A DNA stretch of 64,000 nt from JBEVNR01 sp040507985 (GTDB lineage Bacteria; Pseudomonadota; Alphaproteobacteria; Rickettsiales; UBA6187), in the NCBI GenBank assembly GCA_040507985.1, contig JBEVNR010000002.1:84114-148113 (forward strand). Reading direction: 5' to 3'. Both the position numbers and the translations under genes were made by a program. A model generated the notes under the pieces. The model ran no database searches and had not been told where the DNA came from. It saw only the letters and a list, made by a program, of their open reading frames with translations. Below are positions 1-8,740 of the stretch, piece by piece. Each line of letters starts with the position of its first letter. Within the stretch, counting starts at the first letter, position 1.

Positions 1-189
1 GGAGCGCCGGAAGGGACGGCGGTCGTTCCGACGTCGCTGAACTCCGGCGAATATTGGAGTCCGTTTTCGCGGATAGTGCGCCCCGGCGTCATTACGATGA
101 GCTATCGCCCTCCCATTCCGGTCGGATTGCCGCGCAAGGAATTTATGAAGGCCTTGGAGGAAAGCATAGAGAGGGGATGCGCTTTTTAA
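1..189 (+). CDS. plsC: 1-acyl-sn-glycerol-3-phosphate acyltransferase, C-terminal end (partial)
   Basis: This reading frame is open from the first base of the window to TAA at 187-189, giving the last 62 residues of a protein. It carries the C-terminal PlsC pattern: a proline-rich strand VVPTSLNSGEYW, then RPGVITMSYRPPIPVGL and a final KEFMKALEESIE helix. PlsC acylates lysophosphatidate in phospholipid synthesis at the inner membrane. The catalytic HX4D motif would lie upstream of the window and cannot be checked. An ATG-initiated frame at 54-281 overlaps it but has no recognisable content. The family call rests only on this C-terminal pattern. Confidence 0.7.
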   Translation, partial: GAPEGTAVVPTSLNSGEYWSPFSRIVRPGVITMSYRPPIPVGLPRKEFMKALEESIERGCAF

Positions 190-205
190 AGTGCATCGAT
201 TTTGC

Positions 206-233
206 TTGTCTATCGCGCTTCTGCGCTTATAAT
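206..233 (+). promoter_or_regulatory. sigma-70-like promoter for hemB
   Basis: TTGTCT at 206-211 is separated by 16 bases from a perfect TATAAT at 228-233, and the hemB start codon follows at 278. This is the only good match in the plsC-hemB gap, so hemB probably has its own transcript start near 240. Confidence 0.5.
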
Positions 234-277
234 GCCGAAAATTTACCCTCATTATTTAGTAACGCCGAGCGCTTTTC

Positions 278-1291
278 ATGACCGTCGGTTATGGCCGTTT
301 TCCCGTAAGGCGCATGCGCCGCATGCGCGACGCCCCGTGGATGCGCGACCTCGTGCGCGAAACGCGGCCGGCGCCGTCCGACCTTATCTGGCCGACGTTC
401 GTGACGGAGGGAAGCGCCGACGTTGCCGTTCCCTCTTTCCCCGGCGTAAAGAGGCAATGTCTGGCAAGCCTGTGCCACTCCGCAAAGCGCGCCTACGCGC
501 TAGGGGTGCGCGCCATCATGGTTTTTCCTTACGTCGATTCGTCGCGAAAAGACGCCATCGGAACGGAAGCGACCCGTCCGGGCAATCTTATCGCGCAGGC
601 GGTGGCGGAAATAAAGAAAGCTGCGCCGGATATAGGGGTGATATGCGACGTTGCGCTCGATCCCTACACCGATCACGGCCATGACGGCGTTTTTATGAAC
701 GGACGCATAGACAACGACGCCACGTTGCAACGCCTTTGCGAACAAGCCTTGTGTCTGGCCGACGCCGGAGCCGACATGCTCGCGCCTTCCGACATGATGG
801 ACGGGCGCGTCGGGGCGATTCGCGCGGCGCTGGACGAATCGGGACGCGCGGGGCTGCCTATCATGTCTTACGCCGCTAAATTCGCCTCGGCCTATTACGG
901 CCCGTTTCGCCATGCTGTCGGGTCGGCGTCGGCATTGCGGGGCGGCGACAAAAAAACCTACCAGATCGAGCCGGCGAACGGGAATCAGGCCGTCCTCGAC
1001 GCGTTACTTGACGCGGAGGAAGGCGCCGACATGCTGATGGTCAAACCGGCTTTGCCTTATCTCGACGTCGTCTCCCGCCTTAGGCGGGAATGCGCCCTGC
1101 CCGTCGTCGCCTATCAGGTGAGCGGCGAATATGCGATGATGCGCGCCGGCGCCGACGCGGGAGCGTTTGACTTCATGAAAATGCTGCGCGAGCAGATAAT
1201 TTGCTGTAAACGGGCCGGCGCCGTTGCCGTCGCCACGTACGGCGCCTTGGAATTAGCGAAGGAATTAAAGGAACATCCCTATGACGAATAA
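278..1291 (+). CDS. hemB: delta-aminolevulinic acid dehydratase (porphobilinogen synthase)
   Basis: HemB condenses two 5-aminolevulinate molecules to porphobilinogen in cytoplasmic haem synthesis. The 337-residue length is normal for the family. Both Schiff-base lysines are visible: K201 in SYAAKFASAYYGPF and K256 in MLMVKPALPYLD. The metal loop reads DVALDPYTDHGHDG, with aspartates where zinc enzymes have cysteines, so this is the magnesium-type enzyme common in Alphaproteobacteria. A TTGTCT-N16-TATAAT promoter lies just upstream. The 3' end overlaps the next small gene by 11 bases, which suggests translational coupling to the zapA cluster. Confidence 0.97.
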   Translation: MTVGYGRFPVRRMRRMRDAPWMRDLVRETRPAPSDLIWPTFVTEGSADVAVPSFPGVKRQCLASLCHSAKRAYALGVRAIMVFPYVDSSRKDAIGTEATRPGNLIAQAVAEIKKAAPDIGVICDVALDPYTDHGHDGVFMNGRIDNDATLQRLCEQALCLADAGADMLAPSDMMDGRVGAIRAALDESGRAGLPIMSYAAKFASAYYGPFRHAVGSASALRGGDKKTYQIEPANGNQAVLDALLDAEEGADMLMVKPALPYLDVVSRLRRECALPVVAYQVSGEYAMMRAGADAGAFDFMKMLREQIICCKRAGAVAVATYGALELAKELKEHPYDE

Positions 1292-1466
1292 CGGCGACAG
1301 CCCCGCCGCCGTGGCGGTGCGAAAAACGGCGGAACGCTGCCACGCGGCGATCGATCGCCTCGAGGCGACGTTAGAAGCGCAGGTTAAGCGCATCGAGGAA
1401 CTGGAAGGACGTTCGTCCCCGTCGAACGCGCCCTTGTTCCGCATGCCGCAACCCTCTAAGGAATAG
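1281..1466 (+). CDS. small coiled-coil protein upstream of zapA
   Basis: A 61-residue protein whose first two thirds form a charged amphipathic helix (KTAERCHAAIDRLEATLEAQ, then VKRIEELEG) with heptad-like leucine and isoleucine spacing, followed by a short proline-rich tail. It overlaps the end of hemB and stops six bases before zapA, so it is very likely translated with both. Short coiled-coil proteins of the DUF4164 type are often encoded next to zapA in Alphaproteobacteria. The resemblance is to position and architecture, not to a specific motif, so a role in cell division is only an inference. Confidence 0.6.
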   Translation: MTNNGDSPAAVAVRKTAERCHAAIDRLEATLEAQVKRIEELEGRSSPSNAPLFRMPQPSKE

Positions 1467-1472
1467 CCCGCC

Positions 1473-1787
1473 ATGGCCGAATTTACCATCGAATTGGGTG
1501 ACGCGTCTTATACGCTTCGATGCAACGAAAGCGACCTGCCCACCGCGCACCGCATCTGCGACAAGCTGAAGAAACGTTTCGTTGCCGCCTCCGGCGGAAA
1601 GCGCCACGTCAACTCCGCGCAATGCATGGCGCTCATGTTGTTTCGCATGGAAGAGGAGTTGGAGGAAATTTCGGACGCGCTGAACGCGCGCGGCGCAGGC
1701 ATAAATGCGGACGAGGCGCTCGAATTGCTAAAAAATCTGCATCGACGGTTGGAAGAGCTTGCGAAACGGGCCGGAGGCGCTATATAA
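1473..1787 (+). CDS. zapA: cell division protein ZapA
   Basis: ZapA binds and bundles FtsZ filaments at the division ring. The 104-residue protein starts with the family's N-terminal beta strands (FTIELGDASYTLRCNESD), then the helix start AHRICDKLKKRF, and ends in a long coiled coil (EALELLKNLHRRLEELAKRA). Length and order match the family. The stop codon overlaps a TATAAT box at 1783-1788 that drives the 6S RNA just downstream, an arrangement well known in Alphaproteobacteria, which supports both calls. Confidence 0.9.
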   Translation: MAEFTIELGDASYTLRCNESDLPTAHRICDKLKKRFVAASGGKRHVNSAQCMALMLFRMEEELEEISDALNARGAGINADEALELLKNLHRRLEELAKRAGGAI

Positions 1788-1788
1788 T
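1759..1788 (+). promoter_or_regulatory. promoter of 6S RNA inside the end of zapA
   Basis: TTGCGA at 1759-1764 is followed after 18 bases by TATAAT at 1783-1788, which overlaps the zapA stop codon. The predicted start is near 1796, exactly where the closing stem of the 6S RNA begins. Confidence 0.65.
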
Positions 1789-1795
1789 CCTTTTC

Positions 1796-1965
1796 GCGGA
1801 CGGAGCCGGCTTGGCTTCTCGTTAGACTTTGTATTTCCCGGAGGCAACACCTTTTACGACAAGGCGTTCCCTGTTCGTCGCCTTGGCGCGGACACAATGC
1901 CTAATTTTTTACATAGGTCTCTCGGCGGATCTAACGTCGACGAAAGCAATCAAGTTCCCGTCCGC
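1796..1965 (+). ncRNA. ssrS: 6S RNA
   Basis: This gap of about 220 bases between zapA and obg has a strong promoter and can fold into one long interrupted hairpin. The outermost stem pairs GCGGACGG (1796-1803) with CCGTCCGC (1958-1965). An inner stem pairs CGTTAGA (1820-1826) with TCTAACG (1930-1936). A small internal hairpin pairs CAAGGCG (1860-1866) with CGCCTTG (1879-1885). A long closed rod with a central open region, placed directly after zapA, is the signature of alphaproteobacterial 6S RNA, which binds the RNA polymerase holoenzyme and tunes transcription in stationary phase. The exact 3' end is not certain. Confidence 0.75.
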
Positions 1966-2006
1966 ACTGCACGACGTCGTATCATCCGCCCATTGTTAGA
2001 ATCCCG

Positions 2007-2999
2007 ATGCAATTTTTAGACGAAGCGAAAGTTTACCTCTCCTCCGGCGCCGGCGGCAACGGATGCGTCAGCTTTCGGCGCGAGGCCAACATTCCGCGCG
2101 GCGGCCCGAACGGCGGAGACGGCGGCAAGGGCGGCGACGTGATTTTTTACGTCGACGACGACCTAAACACCCTCATCGATTATCGCTACCGCCAACATTT
2201 TCGCGCCGACAAGGGCGAAAACGGCAAGGGCAAGGACAGGCACGGCGCCGACGGCGCCTCCCTCCGGCTTCGCGTTCCCAAAGGCACGCAAATCATTTGC
2301 GACGAAACGGACGAAATTTTGGCCGACATGTCGACGTCCGGTGAAGACGTCGCGCTGTTGCTCGGCGGCAAGGGAGGGCTAGGCAACACCCATTTCAAAA
2401 GCTCCGTCAATCGCGCCCCGCGCCGGGCGACGGAAGGCGAACCGTTAACCGAAACGTGGGTATGGCTTAAACTAAAATTGTTGTGCGACGTCGGGCTGGC
2501 CGGACTTCCCAACGCGGGAAAATCGACCTTGCTGTCCGCCTCGTCGCGCGCGCGCCCCAAAATCGCCGACTACCCGTTTACCACCCTAAAGCCGCAACTT
2601 GGGGTGGTCTATAGCGACGGCAAAGAATTCGTCATGGCGGACCTTCCCGGCCTGATCGCCGGAGCGCACGAGGGCGCGGGGCTGGGCATTCGGTTCTTAA
2701 AACATCTGGAACGTTGCCGCGTTATTCTGCATTTGGTGGACGGAACGGACGGCGACGCGGTCGAACGTTACCAAACGGTGAGGCGCGAGCTGGAAAGCTA
2801 CGGCGACTCCGTCGGCGCCAAACAAGAGATCGTCGCGCTCAATAAGTGCGACGCCCTTACCGAAGACGCCATAGAGGAAAAACGCGCCGCCTTGAAGGAG
2901 GCGTGCGGCCAAAATCCCCGCCTTCTGTCCGGGGCCGCCGGATCCGGCGTCGCGGCGCTTATGCGAGAACTGGCCGCTTTGGTGGGTAAAAACGGGTAA
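2007..2999 (+). CDS. obgE: GTPase Obg/CgtA
   Basis: Obg is an essential GTPase acting in 50S ribosome assembly, stress response and cell-cycle control. Residues 1-160 form the glycine-rich Obg fold (GAGGNGCVSFRREANIPRGG, then PNGGDGGKGGDV). The G domain follows with the P-loop GLPNAGKSTLLSA, switch II DLPGLIAGAHEGAGLG and the NKCD base-recognition motif. At 330 residues it has no C-terminal extension. It is usually found after rplU-rpmA; here 6S RNA precedes it instead. Confidence 0.97.
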   Translation: MQFLDEAKVYLSSGAGGNGCVSFRREANIPRGGPNGGDGGKGGDVIFYVDDDLNTLIDYRYRQHFRADKGENGKGKDRHGADGASLRLRVPKGTQIICDETDEILADMSTSGEDVALLLGGKGGLGNTHFKSSVNRAPRRATEGEPLTETWVWLKLKLLCDVGLAGLPNAGKSTLLSASSRARPKIADYPFTTLKPQLGVVYSDGKEFVMADLPGLIAGAHEGAGLGIRFLKHLERCRVILHLVDGTDGDAVERYQTVRRELESYGDSVGAKQEIVALNKCDALTEDAIEEKRAALKEACGQNPRLLSGAAGSGVAALMRELAALVGKNG

Positions 3000-3002
3000 G
3001 CG

Positions 3003-3848
3003 TTATTTTTCGTTCAGCACTCCCGCTTCCATAAGCGAGAGAATCAATGTTTGCCTTACTTCGCGATATGTTTCCGCATTGCGCGCAATCAACAGCCCAT
3101 GCGTGACGTCGTCGCACCGAAACGCTTCCCCGTTCCACCTTGCGTACGGTAATCCCAAATTTTTTGCGATCGCAAGGCCGGGTAAGTGGTCCCACGGGAA
3201 CGTGGTGCGGAAAACCAAAAAATCCAATTCGCCGGAAAAGAGCATCGGGTATGAAATGACCGACGGAACCTCGCTCGGAGCGAGCGTTATTCCCTCAAGC
3301 GTTTCCGCAATGCGTTGCGTCTCGGGATGGCGGAACACCTTTCTTCCCATCAACCCGAATAAAGGCCGACGCATGGCGACGCCATTCGCAACGGAAGGAA
3401 AAGCCGGCGTCGTGCCATATTTTTCGTCGTATAGCGTCATTTTTTTGTTATAGGCGTCGTATAGCCACGCGGCCTGCGTTTCGCCCTTCGATACCAAACA
3501 GAGCAATATGCCGAATCCTTCCTTGCCGGCGACGAAATTGAGCGTGCCGTCCAGCGGGTCGCATACCCATGTCGGTACGTCGTCGCCGCGCAGAAGATCC
3601 AATATCGAGGCGTCTTGCGCAAATGATTCCTCGCCGATAAAATGCGCGTGGGGGAGGACGTCGTGCAACGCTTCTTTAAGAAAGGCCTCCGATTTTTTGT
3701 CCGCCACGGAAACGGGATCGTCGGGAGAATTTTTATAGGCGACGTCCGTCGTTGCCAGGCGCCCAAAATAGGGCATGAGGCATCTCTCTCCCGCGTCGGC
3801 GACGGCCCGGCCGACGTGTAATTTTTGCGCTTCCGTTAGTATGTCCAT
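3003..3848 (-). CDS. inositol monophosphatase-family phosphatase
   Basis: A magnesium-dependent phosphatase of the FIG/IMPase superfamily, 281 residues. The metal-binding motifs are in order: GEESFA near residue 94, DPLDGTLNFVAG near 117, and WDHLPGLAIAKNLG near 220. The family includes inositol monophosphatase, the CysQ nucleotidase and histidinol-phosphatase, and the sequence alone does not decide between them. The gene converges with obg, leaving only 3 bases between the stop codons, and lies downstream of the surface protease gene with an 8-base gap, so these two may share a transcript. Confidence 0.88.
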   Translation of the reverse strand: MDILTEAQKLHVGRAVADAGERCLMPYFGRLATTDVAYKNSPDDPVSVADKKSEAFLKEALHDVLPHAHFIGEESFAQDASILDLLRGDDVPTWVCDPLDGTLNFVAGKEGFGILLCLVSKGETQAAWLYDAYNKKMTLYDEKYGTTPAFPSVANGVAMRRPLFGLMGRKVFRHPETQRIAETLEGITLAPSEVPSVISYPMLFSGELDFLVFRTTFPWDHLPGLAIAKNLGLPYARWNGEAFRCDDVTHGLLIARNAETYREVRQTLILSLMEAGVLNEK

Positions 3849-3856
3849 GGTATCGC

Positions 3857-6800
3857 CTAAAACTTCGTGCGATATTTTACCAGCGCCATGGCGTCGGCGT
3901 CCTTGCTTGCGTCGTGGTCGGGTTGGAGCCTTACGCCGGCGCCGAAGGCAAGTTCGCCGTTATAGTGCGGAAAGGCTTTGGCGTAGTAAGCTTCAAGGTC
4001 GGTTTCTTGACCGCTTGGGGCCAGATCGACGTTTTCGCGGCGGTAATTGACCGTGCCGTCGGCGTTTACGCCTTCCGGCAAGCGAAGGGACGCGCTGCCC
4101 GAGCGTACCCGCAGCGGCTGCGAGACGTTGAATCCGAGCCGGTCGTTGCCCTCTTTCGTTACGCCTTCATATTGCGCGCCAAGCGAGAACGAGTCGCTCA
4201 CCACGGCGCCGATATCCTGCATCAAACCGGCGGAGGCGAGGTTGGCGCGGCTCATGCCGACGTTATAGTTGGCGGAAAGCGTAAGTTTGTCGGTCGCCTT
4301 GAAGTTGCCGCCGAACGACGCGTAATCGGTGGGCGTGTTCTTGTCGAGCGCGAAGGCGCCGCTATAGCGCGAGCCTAGCATGCCGCGTTCTTCCTGCATC
4401 GAACCTAACTGGCCGGAAAATCCGAAGCGCTTGCCGTAAAAATCGACGCGCGCCGCCATGCCGCCCACGGCGTCGCCGTCAAGCCGTTCGCGTTCGGCAT
4501 AGCGCGTCATGTCGTCGACGTGGCTTTCGCCGTTATAGATGCCGTACGACAGGCGCATATTACCGTATTTGGTTGAGGTGGCCGCCGTTTGCGCGTTTTC
4601 GGCGAGCGAGGCGAATCCGTTGCGGAACGCCCCGAACATGCTGTGCCGTGCCATGTTTTCTTCGGCGGTCGGCGCATCGTCGTTGCGGAATAATAAGGCT
4701 TTTTCGGCGTCGTTATTGACCGATTGGCGGAAGCTTAGTTCCCGCGATCCCAAGCGCATCTGCGTGTCGAGGGTGAAGGCGGTTGCGTTTTCCCTATCCT
4801 GCGCCGCTCCTCCGCCGAAACCGCGCATCGGAAGGTCGCCCTCCGCGCGTTCCGCCGTCGTCAGGCGCATATTATCGCGCAATTGGTATTGGCGTTCGTC
4901 CGTTTGCTCGAAAAATTCGTTGAAGGAATTTTCGATTTGCGGCGCGTTTTGCGCGGCGCGAATGAGGCTATCGGCGGAGATGTTGTAGTTCTTGCCGTAT
5001 TTATCTAAAAACATCACGTCGCCGCCCGCTTTTTGCAGGGCGTTGCCGAACGCGGCGGACGATTGAATGAAGGATTTGCCGACCGACATCCCGCCGCTAT
5101 TAAAAAACGCGCCCGTGGCGAGGGTCCATCCGCCGGCGGATGGCTGGGTGGCTTTCTCTAAATTCACCATGCCGTGGCCGTATATGTCGTCTATACCGCT
5201 TGCGCCCAAATCGGTGGCGGTGTCGAACAGAATGTTCAGCACCGTTTTCGTGCTTAAATGCGGGAAGGCTCCTTGCAGCACGCCGACGGCGCCGCTCACC
5301 GCCGGCGCGGCGAAGGACGTGCCGTCCGCACCGCTGCCGAACGTGTTCGTATAGTCGCCGGGAGCGGACAGGCACCACTCCTTGGCCACGCCGCAATGGG
5401 CGCTATAGGTTGCGATTTGATCGTTTTCGTCGAGCGCCACGACGGCCACCCAGTTTTTGCTGAAGTCGTAATGGTCTGGATTGACGACGTCGTAGCCCTC
5501 GGGTTTGTTGTCCGTCAGGTTTCCCCTAAAGTAATAGGGCAATCCTGCCAATAGCGCCGGATTGTCGGTCGGGGTGTTGCCGGCGGCAAACACCATCGCC
5601 ACGTCGGCGTCGACGGCTTTTTTAAATACCTTCAGGTACGAATAATTCGAGTTGCCGTTTTCCGTGGCAATTAATTCGGCGCGCAAATCTTCCGGCGCGA
5701 AAACCGCGTCGGTGTGGCTGTCCGCAATGATCGGCGTTGATATGTCTGAACGCGACTCGCCGTCAAACTCTCCTTCCACCAGAAACCCGTAGCTGGCGTT
5801 AATCACGCTTGCGCCGGAGTTTACAAGGTAGTTAGTTCCTTGAATGTCGGATCCGCCGAGCACGTCCAAAAAGCGCACCGGTATCAATTCGGATTCATAC
5901 GCCACCCCTTGCGTGCCGGCGTCGTTCTTACGCGCGCCCAAAATATGGGCGACGACGGTGCCGTGGCTGACGTCTTCCGAGCTGTCGTCCTGCTGCGACG
6001 CCACGCATCCGCCGGTGACGGTGCAGGTGCGGGCCTTGCTTGCGGTAATCGCGCCTGCAAGGTCGACGGCGGAAAAATCGACCTGTTCGTCCAAGATGCC
6101 TATTTTTACCTTTCCGTCGGGAGAGGAATCCTTCAATTCGCCGTTTGCCTTGCGGTCATAAATTTGCCCGGCATAGCCGCGCCCGTAAGCGTCGTAGGCG
6201 TGCATTTTTTCGAGGGCGGGGTTCGTGTCGGCCTCTTCCGTTTGGTATTCGCTCGCGGATTTCGATTGCGGGTGCAGCGTTGAATTTTCGTCTCCGCCGC
6301 CGTTATCGTCCCCTCCGCCGTTATTATTGCCTCCGCTTGATTTTTTGCTTGATTTCGATCCTCCGCCGGCGGCGAGGGCGGCCACGATCAATCCCGCGCC
6401 GGCGACCCCCGCAATAATGGCGGTTTTCATGCCGATGGCGTCGTAGGGTTTTTCGTCGCCGTTATCGTCATATTCGTTACCCGGCTGGCCGTGTCCCATG
6501 GCGCCGGCCTGGGCTTGCGGCATGTTGCCGGTAGGCGCGTTCTGGTAGACGGGCTGAGGGCGCGTGACCGGCGCGGCGTCGGGATATCCCGGTCCGGCCC
6601 CGAACGCTCCCTCCGTAGGGGGAAGGGGATTGTACGGGCGAGGTTGTCCGGCCATGTATTGCGGATTTTGCTGCGCGTATTGCTGGCGCGAGAAACGCGA
6701 CGGATATTGCGGCGCCGGCGCTCCCGCGACGCGAAATGGCATGCCGGGATGGTTTCCGTAACGTATGACCCCGCCTTGCGCGTTGTAAAGCGGACCGTAT

Positions 6801-7135
6801 TGCGCGCCGGGGCTAGAGACGTTTTGAAAGCCGTTATTGCCGTAAAAATCGATGGCGCGCGGAGGCGCGTAGCCGTAAGGATCGCCGTAACCCTGATAAT
6901 AGCGCGCCGTATTGTACGGGGCTTGGCTGTAGAAGAACGGATCCGGAGCGTTGGAGCGCGACGCCGGCGCGTAAGACTTGGCGTAATAGAAGTTTTGCGC
7001 CCCCGCCGCTTGCGCGCTTAACATGCCGATAACGCCGTAGGCCGTGGCGCTAAGCCATTTTTTTTTACTTTTTTCCGCCATGATGCTAAACTTTCCCCGA
7101 AAATCCGCTTGCGTGCCGCTCTCGTTTTTCATCAT
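3857..7135 (-). CDS. surface S8 (subtilisin-type) protease with outer-membrane C-terminus
   Basis: A 1092-residue secreted serine protease. An internal start at 7081 gives a clean signal peptide (MAEKSKKKWLSATAYGVIGM, then LSAQAAGAQ) and has a GGGGAAAG ribosome site, so it may be the true start. A proline/tyrosine-rich stretch follows (about 40-220), then a hydrophobic segment (IIAGVAGAGLIVAALAAGGG) and an Asn/Gly/Asp-rich linker. The S8 domain shows D349 (GILDEQVD), H391 (DVSHGTVVAHIL), the oxyanion Asn in AAGN and S607 (GTSFAAPAVSG). The last 300 residues have alternating beta strands and end in phenylalanine, as in autotransporter barrels. A TTAA-N7-TTAA site lies just upstream. Confidence 0.85.
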   Translation of the reverse strand: MMKNESGTQADFRGKFSIMAEKSKKKWLSATAYGVIGMLSAQAAGAQNFYYAKSYAPASRSNAPDPFFYSQAPYNTARYYQGYGDPYGYAPPRAIDFYGNNGFQNVSSPGAQYGPLYNAQGGVIRYGNHPGMPFRVAGAPAPQYPSRFSRQQYAQQNPQYMAGQPRPYNPLPPTEGAFGAGPGYPDAAPVTRPQPVYQNAPTGNMPQAQAGAMGHGQPGNEYDDNGDEKPYDAIGMKTAIIAGVAGAGLIVAALAAGGGSKSSKKSSGGNNNGGGDDNGGGDENSTLHPQSKSASEYQTEEADTNPALEKMHAYDAYGRGYAGQIYDRKANGELKDSSPDGKVKIGILDEQVDFSAVDLAGAITASKARTCTVTGGCVASQQDDSSEDVSHGTVVAHILGARKNDAGTQGVAYESELIPVRFLDVLGGSDIQGTNYLVNSGASVINASYGFLVEGEFDGESRSDISTPIIADSHTDAVFAPEDLRAELIATENGNSNYSYLKVFKKAVDADVAMVFAAGNTPTDNPALLAGLPYYFRGNLTDNKPEGYDVVNPDHYDFSKNWVAVVALDENDQIATYSAHCGVAKEWCLSAPGDYTNTFGSGADGTSFAAPAVSGAVGVLQGAFPHLSTKTVLNILFDTATDLGASGIDDIYGHGMVNLEKATQPSAGGWTLATGAFFNSGGMSVGKSFIQSSAAFGNALQKAGGDVMFLDKYGKNYNISADSLIRAAQNAPQIENSFNEFFEQTDERQYQLRDNMRLTTAERAEGDLPMRGFGGGAAQDRENATAFTLDTQMRLGSRELSFRQSVNNDAEKALLFRNDDAPTAEENMARHSMFGAFRNGFASLAENAQTAATSTKYGNMRLSYGIYNGESHVDDMTRYAERERLDGDAVGGMAARVDFYGKRFGFSGQLGSMQEERGMLGSRYSGAFALDKNTPTDYASFGGNFKATDKLTLSANYNVGMSRANLASAGLMQDIGAVVSDSFSLGAQYEGVTKEGNDRLGFNVSQPLRVRSGSASLRLPEGVNADGTVNYRRENVDLAPSGQETDLEAYYAKAFPHYNGELAFGAGVRLQPDHDASKDADAMALVKYRTKF

Positions 7136-7452
7136 AACGGCGACCGCCCCCGAACATTAACTATACGTTAATTTCATGGAGTTTTTTTTGCAATAGAAAA
7201 ATGAGAGCGCGTGCGTAAAGATATATTTACTATAGCGTAGGACTAAAAAAGATCCGGAAGGCGCGTCAAAAAACACGATACGGATAGCGTATTTTTGTTT
7301 TTTATTTTTTTAAAAACAAGAATACCTACATATAGCATTAAAAAGAGCGTGGCGTTCGACGTACCTGCCGTGCGAACCAAAAAAACATAACGCCATTTGC
7401 CTAAGTCATCCTTCCTTCAGCATAGAACCGATTCAAGATCGTAAGGCGCGAC
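7136..7452. other. AT-rich intergenic region with a CtrA-like site
   Basis: About 317 bases between the start of the protease gene and the end of the next minus-strand gene. Apart from the CtrA-like palindrome at 7156-7172 I see only AT-rich sequence with homopolymer runs. No gene or clear terminator is visible. Confidence 0.5.
7156..7172. promoter_or_regulatory. CtrA-like binding site upstream of the surface protease
   Basis: ATTAAC-TATAC-GTTAAT is an inverted repeat containing TTAA-N7-TTAA, the full binding motif of the alphaproteobacterial cell-cycle regulator CtrA. It lies about 20 bases before the longer start and about 75 before the internal start of the protease gene. One such match is expected by chance in 64 kb, so position and symmetry carry the argument. 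Confidence 0.5.
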
Positions 7453-8463
7453 TTACAAGGGAGTGGGGTAAAGAGTTCTCTTTTCCGTCACGGTGGAAGT
7501 CACCCAAGTAGTCGTTTCCTGAATAACGGTTACCATGTGTTGTGCGTCCGAAGAGGTTTCTTCCGGTTCTTCGATTGCGAGAAGAGTGACGGTATGATGC
7601 TGCGTAATGGTATATGTACTGGTAGGAATCACGCACGTCGTAGTCGGGGAAGCAAACTCTAAAGTTCTGGTAATAGTAGTTACCTGTTTAGTCATGCTTT
7701 TAAATTGGTTGCAGAATCCCTTGAAAGGAATCGGGCCAATGAATGCGTCACGAAAGAGCAGGGCAAGAGATTCGGATGGAATGGCGCCCGTTTCACAAGA
7801 AAAAAGCATTTCCTGCGTCTGTTCGGAAGACATCTTCGGAAGTCCTTGCGTAAGAACGGAAACGATGCGGGTGAGCGCGTCGCCGTCGTCAAGGCTGACG
7901 TCGGTATTTCCGGAGTCACACGCGGCTACTTGGCGATTGACGCTCTCCAGATTAGCGGCGGTGGATTGCTTATATTGAAGCGCTCGATTCAGTTCCTTAG
8001 CGATGTGCATGGCTTCGTTCTTAGGCGTTTCAGCGGATAATCCGAAGTACGTAAGAAACCAATCCAAAGGCTTAACCAATTGAATCACTAAACCGTTATT
8101 GCGTTTCATGGCGGTGAGCGCTTCAACTTCCAACTTCGCCTCCTCAAACAATATGATTGCTTGTTTAGTGACCTTCGGCAGATACTTGCAATCAACGGCA
8201 ACATATTTGTCAAATTCGGTTAGGGAGATGGCAGGCATATCGAAGACGGCAACCGATTTGGCAGGCGAAGCGGCGGCGGAAGGATGAGAAACGCGATGGT
8301 AGACGCATGTCACGGCGAAGGTAAACAAAAACCCGGCAAGTATCGTAAAGCAGTTGAATCCATGGCGACGTCGGCTAGTCTTCTCGGAACGGTTGAGGGG
8401 AAGAAATTCCGACGACTTCTTGTTAGCGTTCACATTGTCGCTATAAGGGGGGTAGGACGTCAT
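7453..8463 (-). CDS. orphan single-pass membrane protein with Thr/Val-rich C-terminus
   Basis: I do not recognise this 336-residue protein. A basic N-terminus (about 1-36) precedes one membrane segment (FNCFTILAGFLFTFAVTCVY), which would leave the bulk outside the cytoplasm or anchored in the inner membrane. The middle is helical with several cysteines. The last 70 residues are unusually rich in threonine and valine (TTTCVIPTSTYTITQHHTVT; TTTWVTSTVTEKRTLYPTP), like low-complexity surface stalks. It stands alone between AT-rich gaps and is AT-richer than its neighbours. An acquired host-interaction gene is possible but unproven. Confidence 0.65.
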   Translation of the reverse strand: MTSYPPYSDNVNANKKSSEFLPLNRSEKTSRRRHGFNCFTILAGFLFTFAVTCVYHRVSHPSAAASPAKSVAVFDMPAISLTEFDKYVAVDCKYLPKVTKQAIILFEEAKLEVEALTAMKRNNGLVIQLVKPLDWFLTYFGLSAETPKNEAMHIAKELNRALQYKQSTAANLESVNRQVAACDSGNTDVSLDDGDALTRIVSVLTQGLPKMSSEQTQEMLFSCETGAIPSESLALLFRDAFIGPIPFKGFCNQFKSMTKQVTTITRTLEFASPTTTCVIPTSTYTITQHHTVTLLAIEEPEETSSDAQHMVTVIQETTTWVTSTVTEKRTLYPTPL

Positions 8464-8740
8464 GATGTTTGTGGAAAATGCAGTGACGTCAGCGGAAAGC
8501 GTGGGCGGCGTAAGGAAAGTGGTAGCGCGAGGAAAGATGAGGAGGCGGTAAAGCGAAGCTAGGGATGGTAATTAAGATTATACTCGTATATTAATATTAA
8601 AGTCAATTTTTTTTAAGATAAGTAATTAATTTTAAAGATAATTAATAGATTTTTTGCATCCTGCCTAGTTCATGCGGGCGAGTCTGTGCCTTGTAACGCA
8701 GTTATTTCGCTCTATGGTTTTGGGCGTCCGTCTCATTTTG

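Noticed and set aside
54..281. ATG-initiated frame overlapping the left edge
   Set aside because: The frame starting at base 1 reads as the C-terminus of PlsC, while this one has no family pattern and overlaps it.
202..684. 160-codon frame overlapping hemB
   Set aside because: Arg/Ala-rich translation without a motif; a shadow of hemB, which has all active-site residues.
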